Below, piece after piece: positions 1 to 5,778 of a stretch of DNA of 9,859 nt; position 1 is the stretch's first letter; every line of letters begins with the position of its first letter. The notes under the pieces were generated by a model. It saw nothing but the letters and a program-made list of their open reading frames with translations. It was not told the DNA's origin and ran no database searches. Origin of the DNA: JBGPIT01 sp041485125 (GTDB taxonomy: Bacteria; Desulfobacterota; Binatia; UTPRO1); contig JBGPIT010000175.1 of assembly GCA_041485125.1 (NCBI GenBank), positions 1 through 9,859 on the forward strand, in the 5' to 3' direction. The translations under genes were made by a program, and so were the position numbers.

Positions 1-385
1 ACTGTTCATCATCGGCGCCTTGGCGGCTTTCGAAGCGACGCTCACGCTGCCGGGCATTGCCGGTCTGGTGCTCACGACCGGAATGGCCGTCGACGCGAAC
101 GTCCTGATCAACGAGCGCATCCGCGAGGAGCTACGTCTCGGAAAGAGCGTGCGCGCCGCGATCGAGGCGGGCTACGAGCGCGCCCTGCCGGCGATTCTCG
201 ACACCAACATCACGACGCTCCTATCCGGCATCATCTTGTTCCAATTCGGTTCCGGCCCGGTGAAGGGATTCGCGGTCACGTTGTGTATCGGTCTTTTTAC
301 CACGGTGTTCACGGCGGTCGTCTGCACCCGCATGGTGTACGATTTCATGCTCGCCCAACGGCGCATGACGACGATCAGCATCTGA
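1..385 (+). CDS. secD: Protein translocase subunit SecD, C-terminal part (5' end outside window)
   Basis: The window opens inside this gene; 127 residues are readable from position 2 to the TGA at 383-385. SecD pairs with SecF in the inner membrane and uses the proton gradient to help pull preproteins through SecYEG and release them on the far side. The visible part is the end of the RND-type membrane domain. It contains the family signature AVDANVLINERIREEL, the conserved stretch DTNITTLLSGIILF and a final pair of hydrophobic helices, ending in a short basic tail (AQRRMTTISI) like other SecD C-termini. The TTG at position 20 is only an internal leucine codon and not the start. secF begins 10 bp after the stop, so the two are surely co-transcribed. 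What lies upstream (usually yajC) cannot be seen. Confidence 0.95.
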   Translation, partial: LFIIGALAAFEATLTLPGIAGLVLTTGMAVDANVLINERIREELRLGKSVRAAIEAGYERALPAILDTNITTLLSGIILFQFGSGPVKGFAVTLCIGLFTTVFTAVVCTRMVYDFMLAQRRMTTISI

Positions 386-395
386 GGAGACGCGC

Positions 396-1322
396 ATGCT
401 GCAGCTCATCAAGCCCGACGTGAACATCGGATTCGTCGAGAACCGGCGGTACGCCTACTGGTTCTCCGGAATCTTGACCGCCCTGTGTCTCCTCGCCATC
501 GCCATCCACGGTCCGCGCTACGGGATCGACTTCGTCGGCGGCACGCTCGTGCACCTGCGCTTCAAGGAGCCGGTCGAGATCGCCACCGTGCGTGATGCCC
601 TCGGGAATCTCGGCGCCGAGACGTCGGTACAGGACTTCGGGTCGGACAAGGGTGAATATCTGCTCAGGCTGCCGGAGAGCGCGAGCGACATGAAGGGGCT
701 CGGGCAACGGATCGGCGAGATGTTGGATGCTCGTTTCGGCACAGGCTCCTACGAGGTGCTGCGGAACGAGACGGTCGGACCGCGCGTCGGCAAGGAGCTT
801 CGCCAGAAGGCGCTGCTCGCGGTCTTGTTCTCGACCCTGCTCATGGGCTCGTATATCGCCGTGCGGTTCGAGATCCGTTTCGGGGTCGGCGCCGCCGTCG
901 CGCTGCTGCACGACGTGATCGTCACCGCAGGCGCGTTGGTGTTGATGAACTACGAGTTCGACCTGACGGTCGTCGCGGCGCTGCTGACGATCGTCGGCTT
1001 CTCCGTGCACGATACCGTCATCGTCTCGGACCGGATCCGGGAGAACATGAGGAAGTCCCGTCGCCAACCGCTCGCGACCATCATCAATCAGAGCATCAAC
1101 GAGACCCTGTCGCGTACGGTGTTGACGACCGGGACGGCGGTGCTCGTGATCCTGGCCTTGTACTTTCTCGGCGGAGCGGTGATCCGCGGTTTCGCCTTCA
1201 CCCTGTTGGTCGGGTTCCTGATCGGGACGTATTCCTCGATCTTCGTCGCGAGCCCGATCGTTCTCGCCTTCGAGCGGTCGCTCGCGCCGGCTGCCCGCGC
1301 CAAGCGCGCCGCGTCTTCGTGA
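396..1322 (+). CDS. secF: Protein translocase subunit SecF
   Basis: Complete 308-residue SecF, normal length for the family. It is the smaller partner of SecD in the SecDF complex, which uses proton flow to complete export through SecYEG. The first membrane helix is near residues 20-38, followed by the signature GIDFVGGT (43-50), a periplasmic domain to about 125 that ends in ETVGP (125-129), and five hydrophobic helices between about 136 and 290. The conserved helix-4 motif reads SVHDTVIVSDRIRENMRK (203-220). A histidine (H205) stands where the well-known SecF proteins have asparagine (SLNDT). The protein ends in a basic tail. The start is ATG at 396, 5 bp after an AGGAGA ribosome binding site (385-390) that overlaps the secD stop. 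A 10-bp perfect palindrome (GACCGCGGTC, 1321-1330) spans the stop codon, but no U-tract terminator follows. Confidence 0.97.
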   Translation: MLQLIKPDVNIGFVENRRYAYWFSGILTALCLLAIAIHGPRYGIDFVGGTLVHLRFKEPVEIATVRDALGNLGAETSVQDFGSDKGEYLLRLPESASDMKGLGQRIGEMLDARFGTGSYEVLRNETVGPRVGKELRQKALLAVLFSTLLMGSYIAVRFEIRFGVGAAVALLHDVIVTAGALVLMNYEFDLTVVAALLTIVGFSVHDTVIVSDRIRENMRKSRRQPLATIINQSINETLSRTVLTTGTAVLVILALYFLGGAVIRGFAFTLLVGFLIGTYSSIFVASPIVLAFERSLAPAARAKRAASS

Positions 1323-1514
1323 CCGCGGTCCCGTCGTCGTCGAGCAGACTCAATAGCGGCATCAAATTGACGGTTCGCGCGGCCCTGTGAGGGCAAAGAG
1401 CGCTGTGTATGGCGGCCCTACCGTCGTTCGGTCGGATCGCGTAAGCAGTTGAGTTTACGACGCAATTTGTGGGATTTCAGTCGCTCGTCGAGACGGCTTT
1501 GTCGGTGTCCCAGC

Positions 1515-1544
1515 TTGACGGGATTTTTGACACCGTGGTATAGC
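1515..1544 (+). promoter_or_regulatory. Sigma70-like promoter for the small HTH gene
   Basis: TTGACG (1515-1520) is followed after 18 bp by TATAGC (1539-1544), close to the -35/-10 consensus, and points at the HTH gene with a predicted leader of roughly 25 nt. A second TTGACA lies at 1527-1532, giving a TTGAC direct repeat at 12-bp spacing, but it has no good -10 at the right distance. The 250 bp between secF and this promoter otherwise hold only a weak hairpin (GCCCT-GTG-AGGGC, 1382-1394) and no recognisable gene. Confidence 0.55.
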
Positions 1545-1575
1545 CGAGCCATTCCAACAACGGAGAAAGCGCCCC

Positions 1576-1767
1576 ATGTTCAACCGGGACGACACTTACA
1601 TGAACAGCAAAGAGGTGGCGCAGATTCTCGACGTCAGTCCCGACACGGTGAACGAGCTGGCGCGCAAGCACGTTCTGCCGGCGTTCAAGCAGGGGCGGCA
1701 ATGGCGGTTTCGGAAGCGCGATATCTCGTCGTTCAAGAGGCAGTTGCGGGGGACCACCGCCGCCTGA
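1576..1767 (+). CDS. Small excisionase/MerR-type helix-turn-helix DNA-binding protein
   Basis: A 63-residue basic protein that is almost entirely one winged helix-turn-helix of the kind found in excisionases and MerR N-termini (HTH_17 type). The segment SKEVAQILDVSPDTVNELAR (11-30) forms the helix-turn-helix. It is followed by VLPAFKQGRQWRFRKRDI (33-50), the wing, whose W-R-F motif and basic residues are typical DNA contacts. There is no effector-binding domain. The ATG at 1576 has GGAG at 1562-1565; a second in-frame ATG at 1600 would trim eight poorly conserved residues. The gene has its own promoter-like sequence and a strong terminator, so it appears to be a monocistron between secDF and the methyltransferase gene. 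No integrase, recombinase or phage gene is nearby, so a stand-alone transcription or architectural factor is more likely than an active excisionase. Its target is unknown. Confidence 0.85.
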   Translation: MFNRDDTYMNSKEVAQILDVSPDTVNELARKHVLPAFKQGRQWRFRKRDISSFKRQLRGTTAA

Positions 1768-1810
1768 CATAGGGGCGCTCCGCACCCCCCGAGCGCACCA
1801 CGCAGCATCG

Positions 1811-1842
1811 GCCCGAAGGAGCGGTCACCTTCGGGCTTTTTT
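1811..1842 (+). terminator. Rho-independent terminator
   Basis: A perfect 9-bp stem (GCCCGAAGG, 1811-1819; CCTTCGGGC, 1828-1836) with an 8-nt loop is followed directly by six T residues (1837-1842). It lies 43 bp after the HTH gene stop. A smaller upstream hairpin (GCGCTC 1775-1780 with GAGCGC 1791-1796) may sit in the same 3' UTR. It isolates the HTH gene from the downstream methyltransferase gene. Confidence 0.93.
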
Positions 1843-1889
1843 GGGTCTGGCTTGGAACACATCGAGGCGCAGACCGCAGAGGGGCGTGC

Positions 1890-2558
1890 ATGACGGATCG
1901 GATGAACGGGACGGCGGCCCGCAGAGCGGATCCCCACCAAAGCAAGATCTACTCGGAGTTCTCTCACCTCTACGACAAGATTTTCGAGCGCGTGTTCTTT
2001 CCGCGCATCGCGCACGTCGTGAGCTCGCTGCGGATTCCACCTGGTGCGCGCGTCCTCGAGCTCGGCGTCGGCACCGGCTTGTCACTCAGTGTGTATCCGC
2101 CGCATTGCGAGGTCGTCGGCGTCGACCTCGCGCGGGACATGCTCGACCAAGCCGAGGACAAGATCCGACGCCACGGCTGGTCGCACATCACGCTGCAGCA
2201 GATGGATGCCCTGAATCTACGATTTGCCAGCAACAGCTTCGACTACGTCACCGCGTTCCACGTCATCAGCGTCGTGCCCGACGCGCAGCGCATGATGGAT
2301 GAAGCGATGCGCGTCTGCCGTCCGGGTGGGACGCTGGTCTTGATCAACCACTTCCGGAGCGAGCGTCCGCTGATCGGCACCGTCGTCGATCTCATCGATC
2401 CGGTCACCCGCAAGCTCGGATGGCGCACGACACTGCGCCTGGGCGACGTCGTGAACGGCGCGCCTCTCGAGGTGGCGCAGTGCTACAAGACGTCGCCACG
2501 TTCGCTCTTCACGGTGCTCGTCGCGCGGAACCGTAAAGAGCTCGCTGCCGTCGGATAG
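1890..2558 (+). CDS. pmtA: Class I SAM-dependent methyltransferase, PmtA-like (phosphatidylethanolamine N-methyltransferase)
   Basis: A 222-residue Rossmann-fold methyltransferase. Motif I is VLELGVGTG (55-63), the acidic residue ending strand 2 is D79 in VVGVDL, then QMDAL (104-108) and SFDYVTAFHVISVVPD (116-131), followed by the post-motif CRPGG (143-147) and INHF (152-155). The leading YDKIFERVFFPRI, the LSLSVYP after motif I, SVVPD and NHF resemble the Rhodobacter-type soluble PmtA, which methylates phosphatidylethanolamine up to three times to make phosphatidylcholine at the membrane surface. A UbiE-like or other small-molecule methyltransferase is the main alternative. The ATG at 1890 has AGAGGGG (1878-1884) at 5 bp. 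The gene sits between a terminator and a 7-bp hairpin, so it is probably transcribed alone. Its promoter must lie in or near 1843-1889, but I see no clear one. The fold is certain; the lipid substrate is inferred from remembered family sequence. Confidence 0.8.
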   Translation: MTDRMNGTAARRADPHQSKIYSEFSHLYDKIFERVFFPRIAHVVSSLRIPPGARVLELGVGTGLSLSVYPPHCEVVGVDLARDMLDQAEDKIRRHGWSHITLQQMDALNLRFASNSFDYVTAFHVISVVPDAQRMMDEAMRVCRPGGTLVLINHFRSERPLIGTVVDLIDPVTRKLGWRTTLRLGDVVNGAPLEVAQCYKTSPRSLFTVLVARNRKELAAVG

Positions 2559-2567
2559 CCCTTGATT

Positions 2568-2586
2568 CGCTCGCCTGCCGCGAGCG
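2568..2586 (+). terminator. Hairpin just after pmtA, possible transcription terminator without T-tract
   Basis: A perfect 7-bp stem, CGCTCGC (2568-2574) and GCGAGCG (2580-2586), with a 5-nt loop begins 10 bp after the pmtA stop. No run of T follows (GTTGCTG), so any termination would be weak or Rho-assisted. Position directly after the gene is the main support. Confidence 0.4.
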
Positions 2587-2658
2587 GTTGCTGATGCCTC
2601 AGTTCGACGCGGCCGCAGTACATCGCTCCGATGCGGTTCCGCGTCCTCTTGCATTGGT

Positions 2659-2678
2659 TGTGGATAAGTTGTCGATTC
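2659..2678 (+). promoter_or_regulatory. DnaA box (perfect 9-mer) with degenerate copy 11 bp downstream
   Basis: TGTGGATAA at 2659-2667 is the exact complement of the consensus DnaA box TTATCCACA. Exactly 11 bp further, at 2670-2678, lies TGTCGATTC in the same orientation with three mismatches. The wider match is TTGTGGAT / TTGTCGAT (7 of 8). One helical turn between starts (2-bp gap) is a spacing used by DnaA filaments at origins and regulatory sites. Confidence 0.6.
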
Positions 2679-2762
2679 AACCTCGCCTGCAGAATCAACG
2701 ACTTGCGGGTCAGCAACCGGATGTCGCGCATCCACGCCACATTCGAGCCGGCGGCATGACCT

Positions 2763-2796
2763 AAGTTCTTGTTCCTACGCGGTTAACCGCAAGTTC
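2763..2796. repeat. 12-bp palindrome flanked by AAGTTC direct repeats
   Basis: GCGGTTAACCGC (2779-2790) is a perfect palindrome. AAGTTC occurs at 2763-2768 and again directly after the palindrome at 2791-2796. It lies between the two DnaA-box pairs. It could be a dimeric protein-binding site; the binding protein is unknown. Confidence 0.45.
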
Positions 2797-2847
2797 ACAT
2801 ACGCGCGTGCGAAAGGGGCACGGCGCTTTCAGCGGGAAATCTCGGGG

Positions 2848-2867
2848 TGTGGATAACCTGTGGAATG
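2848..2867 (+). promoter_or_regulatory. Second DnaA box (perfect 9-mer) with degenerate copy 11 bp downstream
   Basis: TGTGGATAA at 2848-2856 is again a perfect match to the DnaA box complement. A TGTGGA copy starts 11 bp later (2859-2867, TGTGGAATG, three mismatches) in the same orientation. The arrangement repeats that of the first pair 189 bp upstream. No other perfect copy was noticed in the window by eye. Confidence 0.6.
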
Positions 2868-2897
2868 TTGAAGACGCGCACGTCACCAAGAATCGAA

Positions 2898-2969
2898 TGC
2901 CCCCGCCCAGAATCGAACTGGGACTTAGGGTTCCGGAGACCCTCGTGATGTCCTTTTCACTACGGGGGC
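2898..2969 (-). tRNA. tRNA-Arg (anticodon CCG)
   Basis: Read on the minus strand, the cloverleaf is complete. The acceptor stem GCCCCCG (2969-2963) pairs perfectly with CGGGGGC (2905-2899), and the discriminator base is A (2898). The D stem is GTGA/TCAC with GG in the loop. The anticodon stem AGGGT/ACCCT encloses loop CTCCGGA, in which T33 precedes anticodon CCG (2936-2934), reading arginine codon CGG. The variable loop is 4 nt, and the T stem CCCAG/CTGGG encloses TTCGATT. The same anticodon loop is found in Escherichia coli argX. CCA is not encoded (TTC follows) and must be added after transcription. The gene lies 67 bp downstream of the SDR stop on the same strand. Confidence 0.96.
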
Positions 2970-2988
2970 GCGCGACGCGGAGAGACGT

Positions 2989-3017
2989 CGGCTACCACGG
3001 CACCTGCGGACGGTCAA
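2989..3017 (-). promoter_or_regulatory. Possible promoter for tRNA-Arg
   Basis: On the minus strand a near-perfect -35 TTGACC (complement of 3012-3017) is followed after 17 bp by TAGCCG (2994-2989), a poor -10. It would start transcription about a dozen bases before the mature tRNA. Read-through from the SDR gene is the alternative source of the transcript. Confidence 0.3.
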
Positions 3018-3036
3018 CGCGATGGCGACGGGCCGC

Positions 3037-3810
3037 TCACATCCGGACGCCGCCATCGACGACGACGACCTGGCCGGTCATGAAGTCCGACGCGCCTGAG
3101 GCGAGAAAGATCGCCGTCCCGACGATCTCGTCGGGTTGGCCGTGACGGCCGAGCGGTGTTTGGCGCACCACCGACTGATGAATCGCGGGATTCGCGATCA
3201 GCGCTGCGGCGAAACTCGTCTCGATGAGCCCCGGCGCGATCGCATTCACGCAGATCTTCGCGGCTCCACACTCTTTCGCGAGCACGCGCGTCAGGTGATT
3301 CAGCGCTGCCTTGCTGATGCTGTACGCCCCGAGCATGGGCGCGGGATCGAGACTCGCGCCCGAGGAGATGTTGATGATCTTGCCGCCGCCGCCGTGCTCC
3401 ATCATCTGTCGCGCGACGCGGACGCTCGCGAGGTACGGACCTTTGAGATTGACCTCCATGATCTTGTCCCACACCGCCTCATCCATGGCAGTGAGCGGAC
3501 CCATCGTCGGGTTCGTCCCGGCATTGTTCACCAGGATGTCGACGCCGCCCCACGCGCGCGCCACCTCCTCGACCATGCGATCGATGTCGGCGACGCGGCC
3601 CATGTGACACGCGATCGGCAACGTCCGTTGCGGCGTGCGCTCCTCGATCTCTTTCGCGACCGCCTGCAGCGGCTCGAGCTTTCGGCTGATGAGCGCGACG
3701 TCGGCGCCGGCGTCGGCGAACCCGATCGCGATCGCTCGGCCGATACCGCGGCTCGCGCCAGTGACGATCGCCCGCTTGCCGGCGAGCGAGAAACGGTCAG
3801 TGCCTGTCAT
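3037..3810 (-). CDS. SDR family NAD(P)-dependent oxidoreductase (DHRS4/FabG-like)
   Basis: A 257-residue classical short-chain dehydrogenase, normal full length, catalysing reversible carbonyl/alcohol oxidoreduction with NAD(P). The cofactor motif is TGASRGIG (17-24). R43 after strand 2 (ISRK) favours NADPH. NNAG is at 95-98, and the catalytic tetrad is N121, S150, Y163 and K167 (YSISK). The proline-glycine motif APG lies at 192-194, and the C-terminal VVVDGGVRM is typical. The CHMG at 68-71, in place of the usual D-V, recalls the DHRS4 subgroup. The substrate cannot be read from sequence. FabG is unlikely because no fatty-acid genes are adjacent. The ATG at 3810-3808 has GAGGGAGA upstream. 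Its start overlaps the 3' end of the monophosphatase gene by 14 bp, so the two are translationally coupled on one minus-strand transcript. Confidence 0.93.
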   Translation of the reverse strand: MTGTDRFSLAGKRAIVTGASRGIGRAIAIGFADAGADVALISRKLEPLQAVAKEIEERTPQRTLPIACHMGRVADIDRMVEEVARAWGGVDILVNNAGTNPTMGPLTAMDEAVWDKIMEVNLKGPYLASVRVARQMMEHGGGGKIINISSGASLDPAPMLGAYSISKAALNHLTRVLAKECGAAKICVNAIAPGLIETSFAAALIANPAIHQSVVRQTPLGRHGQPDEIVGTAIFLASGASDFMTGQVVVVDGGVRM

Positions 3811-4633
3811 GATCTCCCTCGAGCTCCAGTCGCGCGGCGAGCGTGCGTGTCATGGCGGCATGCAGCAGGCCGTTCGACGCGAGCGTTTGCTCGCCGTGCG
3901 GATCGAACGGGCCGCCGCGAAAATCGCTGACCGTCCCGCCCGCCTCGCGGACGATCAGTGCGCCGGCAGCGGTGTCCCATGGCTTCAGCTTCCATTCCCA
4001 GAACGCGTCGAGTCGCCCGCACGCGACGTAGCAGAGGTCGAGCGCGGCCGAGCCGTTCCGGCGCACGCCTTGGGTGCGCTGGACGAAATCCGAGAAGAAA
4101 CCGAGATAGAAGTCGAGATGGGCGCGCCGGTCGTAGGGGAACCCCGTTGCGACCAGCGCCTCGCCGAGCTCCGGAGTAGTCGAGACCCTGACCGGCTCGC
4201 CGTTCAAGCACGTGCCGCCGCCGCGTTCGGCGGTGAAGGTCTCGTCGCGCACCGGATCGAGGACGATCGCGAACCGACAATCGTCACCGTGTGCGAAGGC
4301 GAGCGAGATCGCGAACTGCGGATACGCGTGCGCGAAGTTCGTGGTGCCGTCGATCGGGTCGAGATACCACACGTTCTCTTCCGGTCGAGCGCGCTGCAAG
4401 GTTCCCCCCGCCGCCGCCTCTTCCGCGATGATGCGGTGAGTGGGAAACGCCTGCCGCAAGCGCGCGACGATCAGATTCTCCACCTCGTGATCGGTCTCGG
4501 TGACGAGGTCGACGGCGCCTTTGTACCGCACCGTCTTGCGACCACGCCACGTCGCGCGCAGCAGCGCACCGCCCTCGGCGACGGCCGCGCGCGCGACGCG
4601 CTCGAGCTCGGTCATGTGCGCGACTAGTGTCAC
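3797..4633 (-). CDS. Inositol monophosphatase family phosphatase (SuhB-like)
   Basis: A 278-residue member of the lithium-sensitive, Mg-dependent phosphatase superfamily. The metal ligands are visible: E71 in IIAEEAAAG, D92 and D95 in LDPIDGTTNF (91-100), and D220 in KPWDTAAGALIVREAGG, with NG (144-145) and ASN near the end. Family members hydrolyse inositol-1-phosphate, histidinol phosphate, PAP or fructose bisphosphate. Sequence alone does not choose among them; the GTTNFAHAYPQFAIS stretch favours the inositol-phosphatase/SuhB branch over CysQ. The longest start is GTG at 4633-4631. ATG at 4615-4613, six residues inside, is equally plausible, and neither has a good ribosome binding site. 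The gene is divergent from ispE with only about 43 bp between starts, so both promoters must overlap there or lie inside neighbouring coding sequence. It is the first gene of a two-gene unit with the SDR. Confidence 0.92.
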   Translation of the reverse strand: MTLVAHMTELERVARAAVAEGGALLRATWRGRKTVRYKGAVDLVTETDHEVENLIVARLRQAFPTHRIIAEEAAAGGTLQRARPEENVWYLDPIDGTTNFAHAYPQFAISLAFAHGDDCRFAIVLDPVRDETFTAERGGGTCLNGEPVRVSTTPELGEALVATGFPYDRRAHLDFYLGFFSDFVQRTQGVRRNGSAALDLCYVACGRLDAFWEWKLKPWDTAAGALIVREAGGTVSDFRGGPFDPHGEQTLASNGLLHAAMTRTLAARLELEGDHDRH

Positions 4634-4676
4634 GTTGAAACCGTCGGATCAAGGTGAGACGATCGCAATCCGTCGC

Positions 4677-5594
4677 ATGGCCGACTCCACATCGTCCGTC
4701 TTGCGTGCCACCTGGAGTTCTCCGGCGAAGGTGAACCTCTGCCTGCGCATCGTCGGCCGGCGCGACGATGGCTACCATCTTCTCGATTCGGTCTTCGCCG
4801 CCGTCGATCTCTGCGATCGCATCACGGTCGAGGTGCGCGACGTCCTCGCCGGGACGAGGCCGGTGGTCGAGATGCGATGCGATCACACCGACGTTCCCGC
4901 ATCGTCGAGCAACCTGGCGGCGCGCGCGGCGACCGCGGTGCTTGCCGAGCGCGGCCTCGGCGCGCACGTCACGATCACGCTCGAGAAGCGGATTCCTCCC
5001 GGCAGTGGTCTCGGCGGCGGGAGCGGCAACGCCGCGACCGTGTTGCGCGGCCTGAACGCGCTCCTCGCGCTCGGGGTGTCGGACGCGAGACTGCACGCGC
5101 TCGCGCTCCGACTCGGCGCCGACGTCGCCTTCTTCCTGTACGGTGGCCTCGCGCGGGTACGTGGCATCGGCGAGCACGTCGAGCCGCTGCCACCGCCGGA
5201 CGATCTCCATGTGGTCCTCGCGATTCCGCCGTTCGGCGTCTCGACCGCGTGGGCGTTCGGTGCCTATGCCGCCGCCGGGATCGCGTTCTCGCCGGAGCAT
5301 GCGGCGGTATGCGTCGGCGCGCGCCCGGAGACTGCGGACTTGGTGAACGATCTGGAGGCGGTGGTGCTCGGGCGCTACCCGCAGCTCGCCGCGATCAAGC
5401 GCCAGATGCTCGCGGCGGGTGCCGAAACCGCGGTGATGTCCGGCAGCGGCTCGACGATCGTCGGCCTGGCGGCGACCGCGGCCGCGGCGCGAGCGATCGC
5501 CGCCGCGGTCGCCGCGGCCGACGGTACGCTCGCCGTCCACGTGGGCGGACTCTACGACCCCGCGAGCGAGCGCGCGGCACGCGCGCCCGGCTGA
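4677..5594 (+). CDS. ispE: 4-diphosphocytidyl-2-C-methyl-D-erythritol kinase (IspE)
   Basis: A GHMP kinase of 305 residues that phosphorylates CDP-methylerythritol at the 2-hydroxyl in the MEP route to isoprenoid precursors. The family features are in order. PAKVNLCLRI (16-25) carries the catalytic lysine K18, then GYH (32-34). The ATP loop is PPGSGLGGGSGNAAT (107-121), and GADVAFFLYGGLARVRGIGE (147-166) carries the catalytic aspartate D149. The C-terminal glycine motif is SGSGST (255-260). Many IspE proteins read GGGSSDAA where this one has GGGSGNAA. The frame stays open upstream to 4500, but that part lies antisense to the monophosphatase gene and adds no IspE sequence, so ATG at 4677 is chosen. 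Its ribosome binding site is poor; AAGG at 4651-4654 is too far away. Expression therefore looks modest. The C-terminus is Ala/Arg-rich. Confidence 0.95.
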   Translation: MADSTSSVLRATWSSPAKVNLCLRIVGRRDDGYHLLDSVFAAVDLCDRITVEVRDVLAGTRPVVEMRCDHTDVPASSSNLAARAATAVLAERGLGAHVTITLEKRIPPGSGLGGGSGNAATVLRGLNALLALGVSDARLHALALRLGADVAFFLYGGLARVRGIGEHVEPLPPPDDLHVVLAIPPFGVSTAWAFGAYAAAGIAFSPEHAAVCVGARPETADLVNDLEAVVLGRYPQLAAIKRQMLAAGAETAVMSGSGSTIVGLAATAAAARAIAAAVAAADGTLAVHVGGLYDPASERAARAPG

Positions 5595-5595
5595 T

Positions 5596-5621
5596 CCTCC
5601 GCCTGAACCATGCGCCGGAGG
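5596..5621 (+). terminator. Weak hairpin after ispE, possible terminator
   Basis: CCTCCG (5596-5601) and CGGAGG (5616-5621) can form a 6-bp stem around a 14-nt loop immediately after the ispE stop. There is no T-run, so this is only a candidate boundary between ispE and the following tRNA-prs promoter. Confidence 0.25.
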
Positions 5622-5656
5622 TGGATCGCACGATCGGCCCGTCATGCCGCCGCCGG

Positions 5657-5685
5657 TTGACCGGGAGGGTCGTGCACACTAATAT
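5657..5685 (+). promoter_or_regulatory. Strong sigma70-type promoter for tRNA-Gln and prs
   Basis: TTGACC (5657-5662), a 17-bp spacer and TAATAT (5680-5685) match five of six -35 bases and most of the -10 consensus at the ideal distance. It is the best promoter in the window and points at tRNA-Gln 94 bp downstream and prs beyond. The TAATAT is an AT island in GC-rich surroundings, which supports function. Confidence 0.75.
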
Positions 5686-5778
5686 CCGCCGGTTCCGGCC
5701 CCTCCCGCGACTCGATGGCTACTACGGAAATGCGACGCGCTCGGTCGGGGCAGCCGATCGGGGCCGGCGAGGCTGTGA

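Larger units (their letters stand above)
2559..2897. other. 339-bp non-coding region with DnaA boxes and dyad symmetry
   Basis: This is the only gene-free stretch over 300 bp. Neither strand has a convincing coding frame; the short open frames have no recognisable domain and no ribosome binding site worth trusting. The region is visibly less GC-rich than its flanks. It contains two perfect TGTGGATAA DnaA boxes with phased degenerate copies, a 12-bp GCGGTTAACCGC palindrome, and an imperfect 12-bp inverted repeat (2666-2677 with 2693-2704, two mismatches). It lies between the 3' end of pmtA and the 3' end of tRNA-Arg, so neither flanking gene needs a promoter here. No dnaA, dnaN, rpmH, mnmG or parAB gene is in view, so calling it a replication origin is not supported by context. 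Confidence 0.6.

Noticed and set aside
1449..1772. 107-codon plus-strand frame overlapping the HTH gene
   Set aside because: It covers the promoter and reads the HTH gene out of frame; the 63-residue HTH product has a clear domain and ribosome binding site.
2559..2897. Complete chromosomal origin (oriC)
   Set aside because: Only two perfect boxes, no strongly AT-rich unwinding element and no origin-associated genes; kept as a DnaA-binding region only.
2889..2918. Direct repeat AGAATCGAA (2889-2897 and 2909-2917) at the tRNA-Arg 3' end, considered as an att site of an integrated element
   Set aside because: Only nine bases at 20-bp spacing, one copy inside the T arm, and no integrase or cargo genes nearby.
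2898..2969. Reading the tRNA anticodon as CTC (Glu)
   Set aside because: The 7-nt loop CTCCGGA places the invariant T at position 33, so the anticodon is CCG; the stem of five perfect pairs fixes the register.
2807..3145. 112-codon plus-strand frame across tRNA-Arg
   Set aside because: It passes through a perfect tRNA cloverleaf on the other strand and has no domain.
3136..4627. Two long plus-strand frames opposite the SDR and monophosphatase genes
   Set aside because: Low-complexity Arg/Ala-rich shadow frames; the minus-strand proteins carry complete catalytic residues.
4284..5645. 453-codon open frame on the minus strand antisense to ispE
   Set aside because: It is a GC-rich shadow frame: very Arg-rich, without domains, and its end is an out-of-frame reading of the monophosphatase gene.
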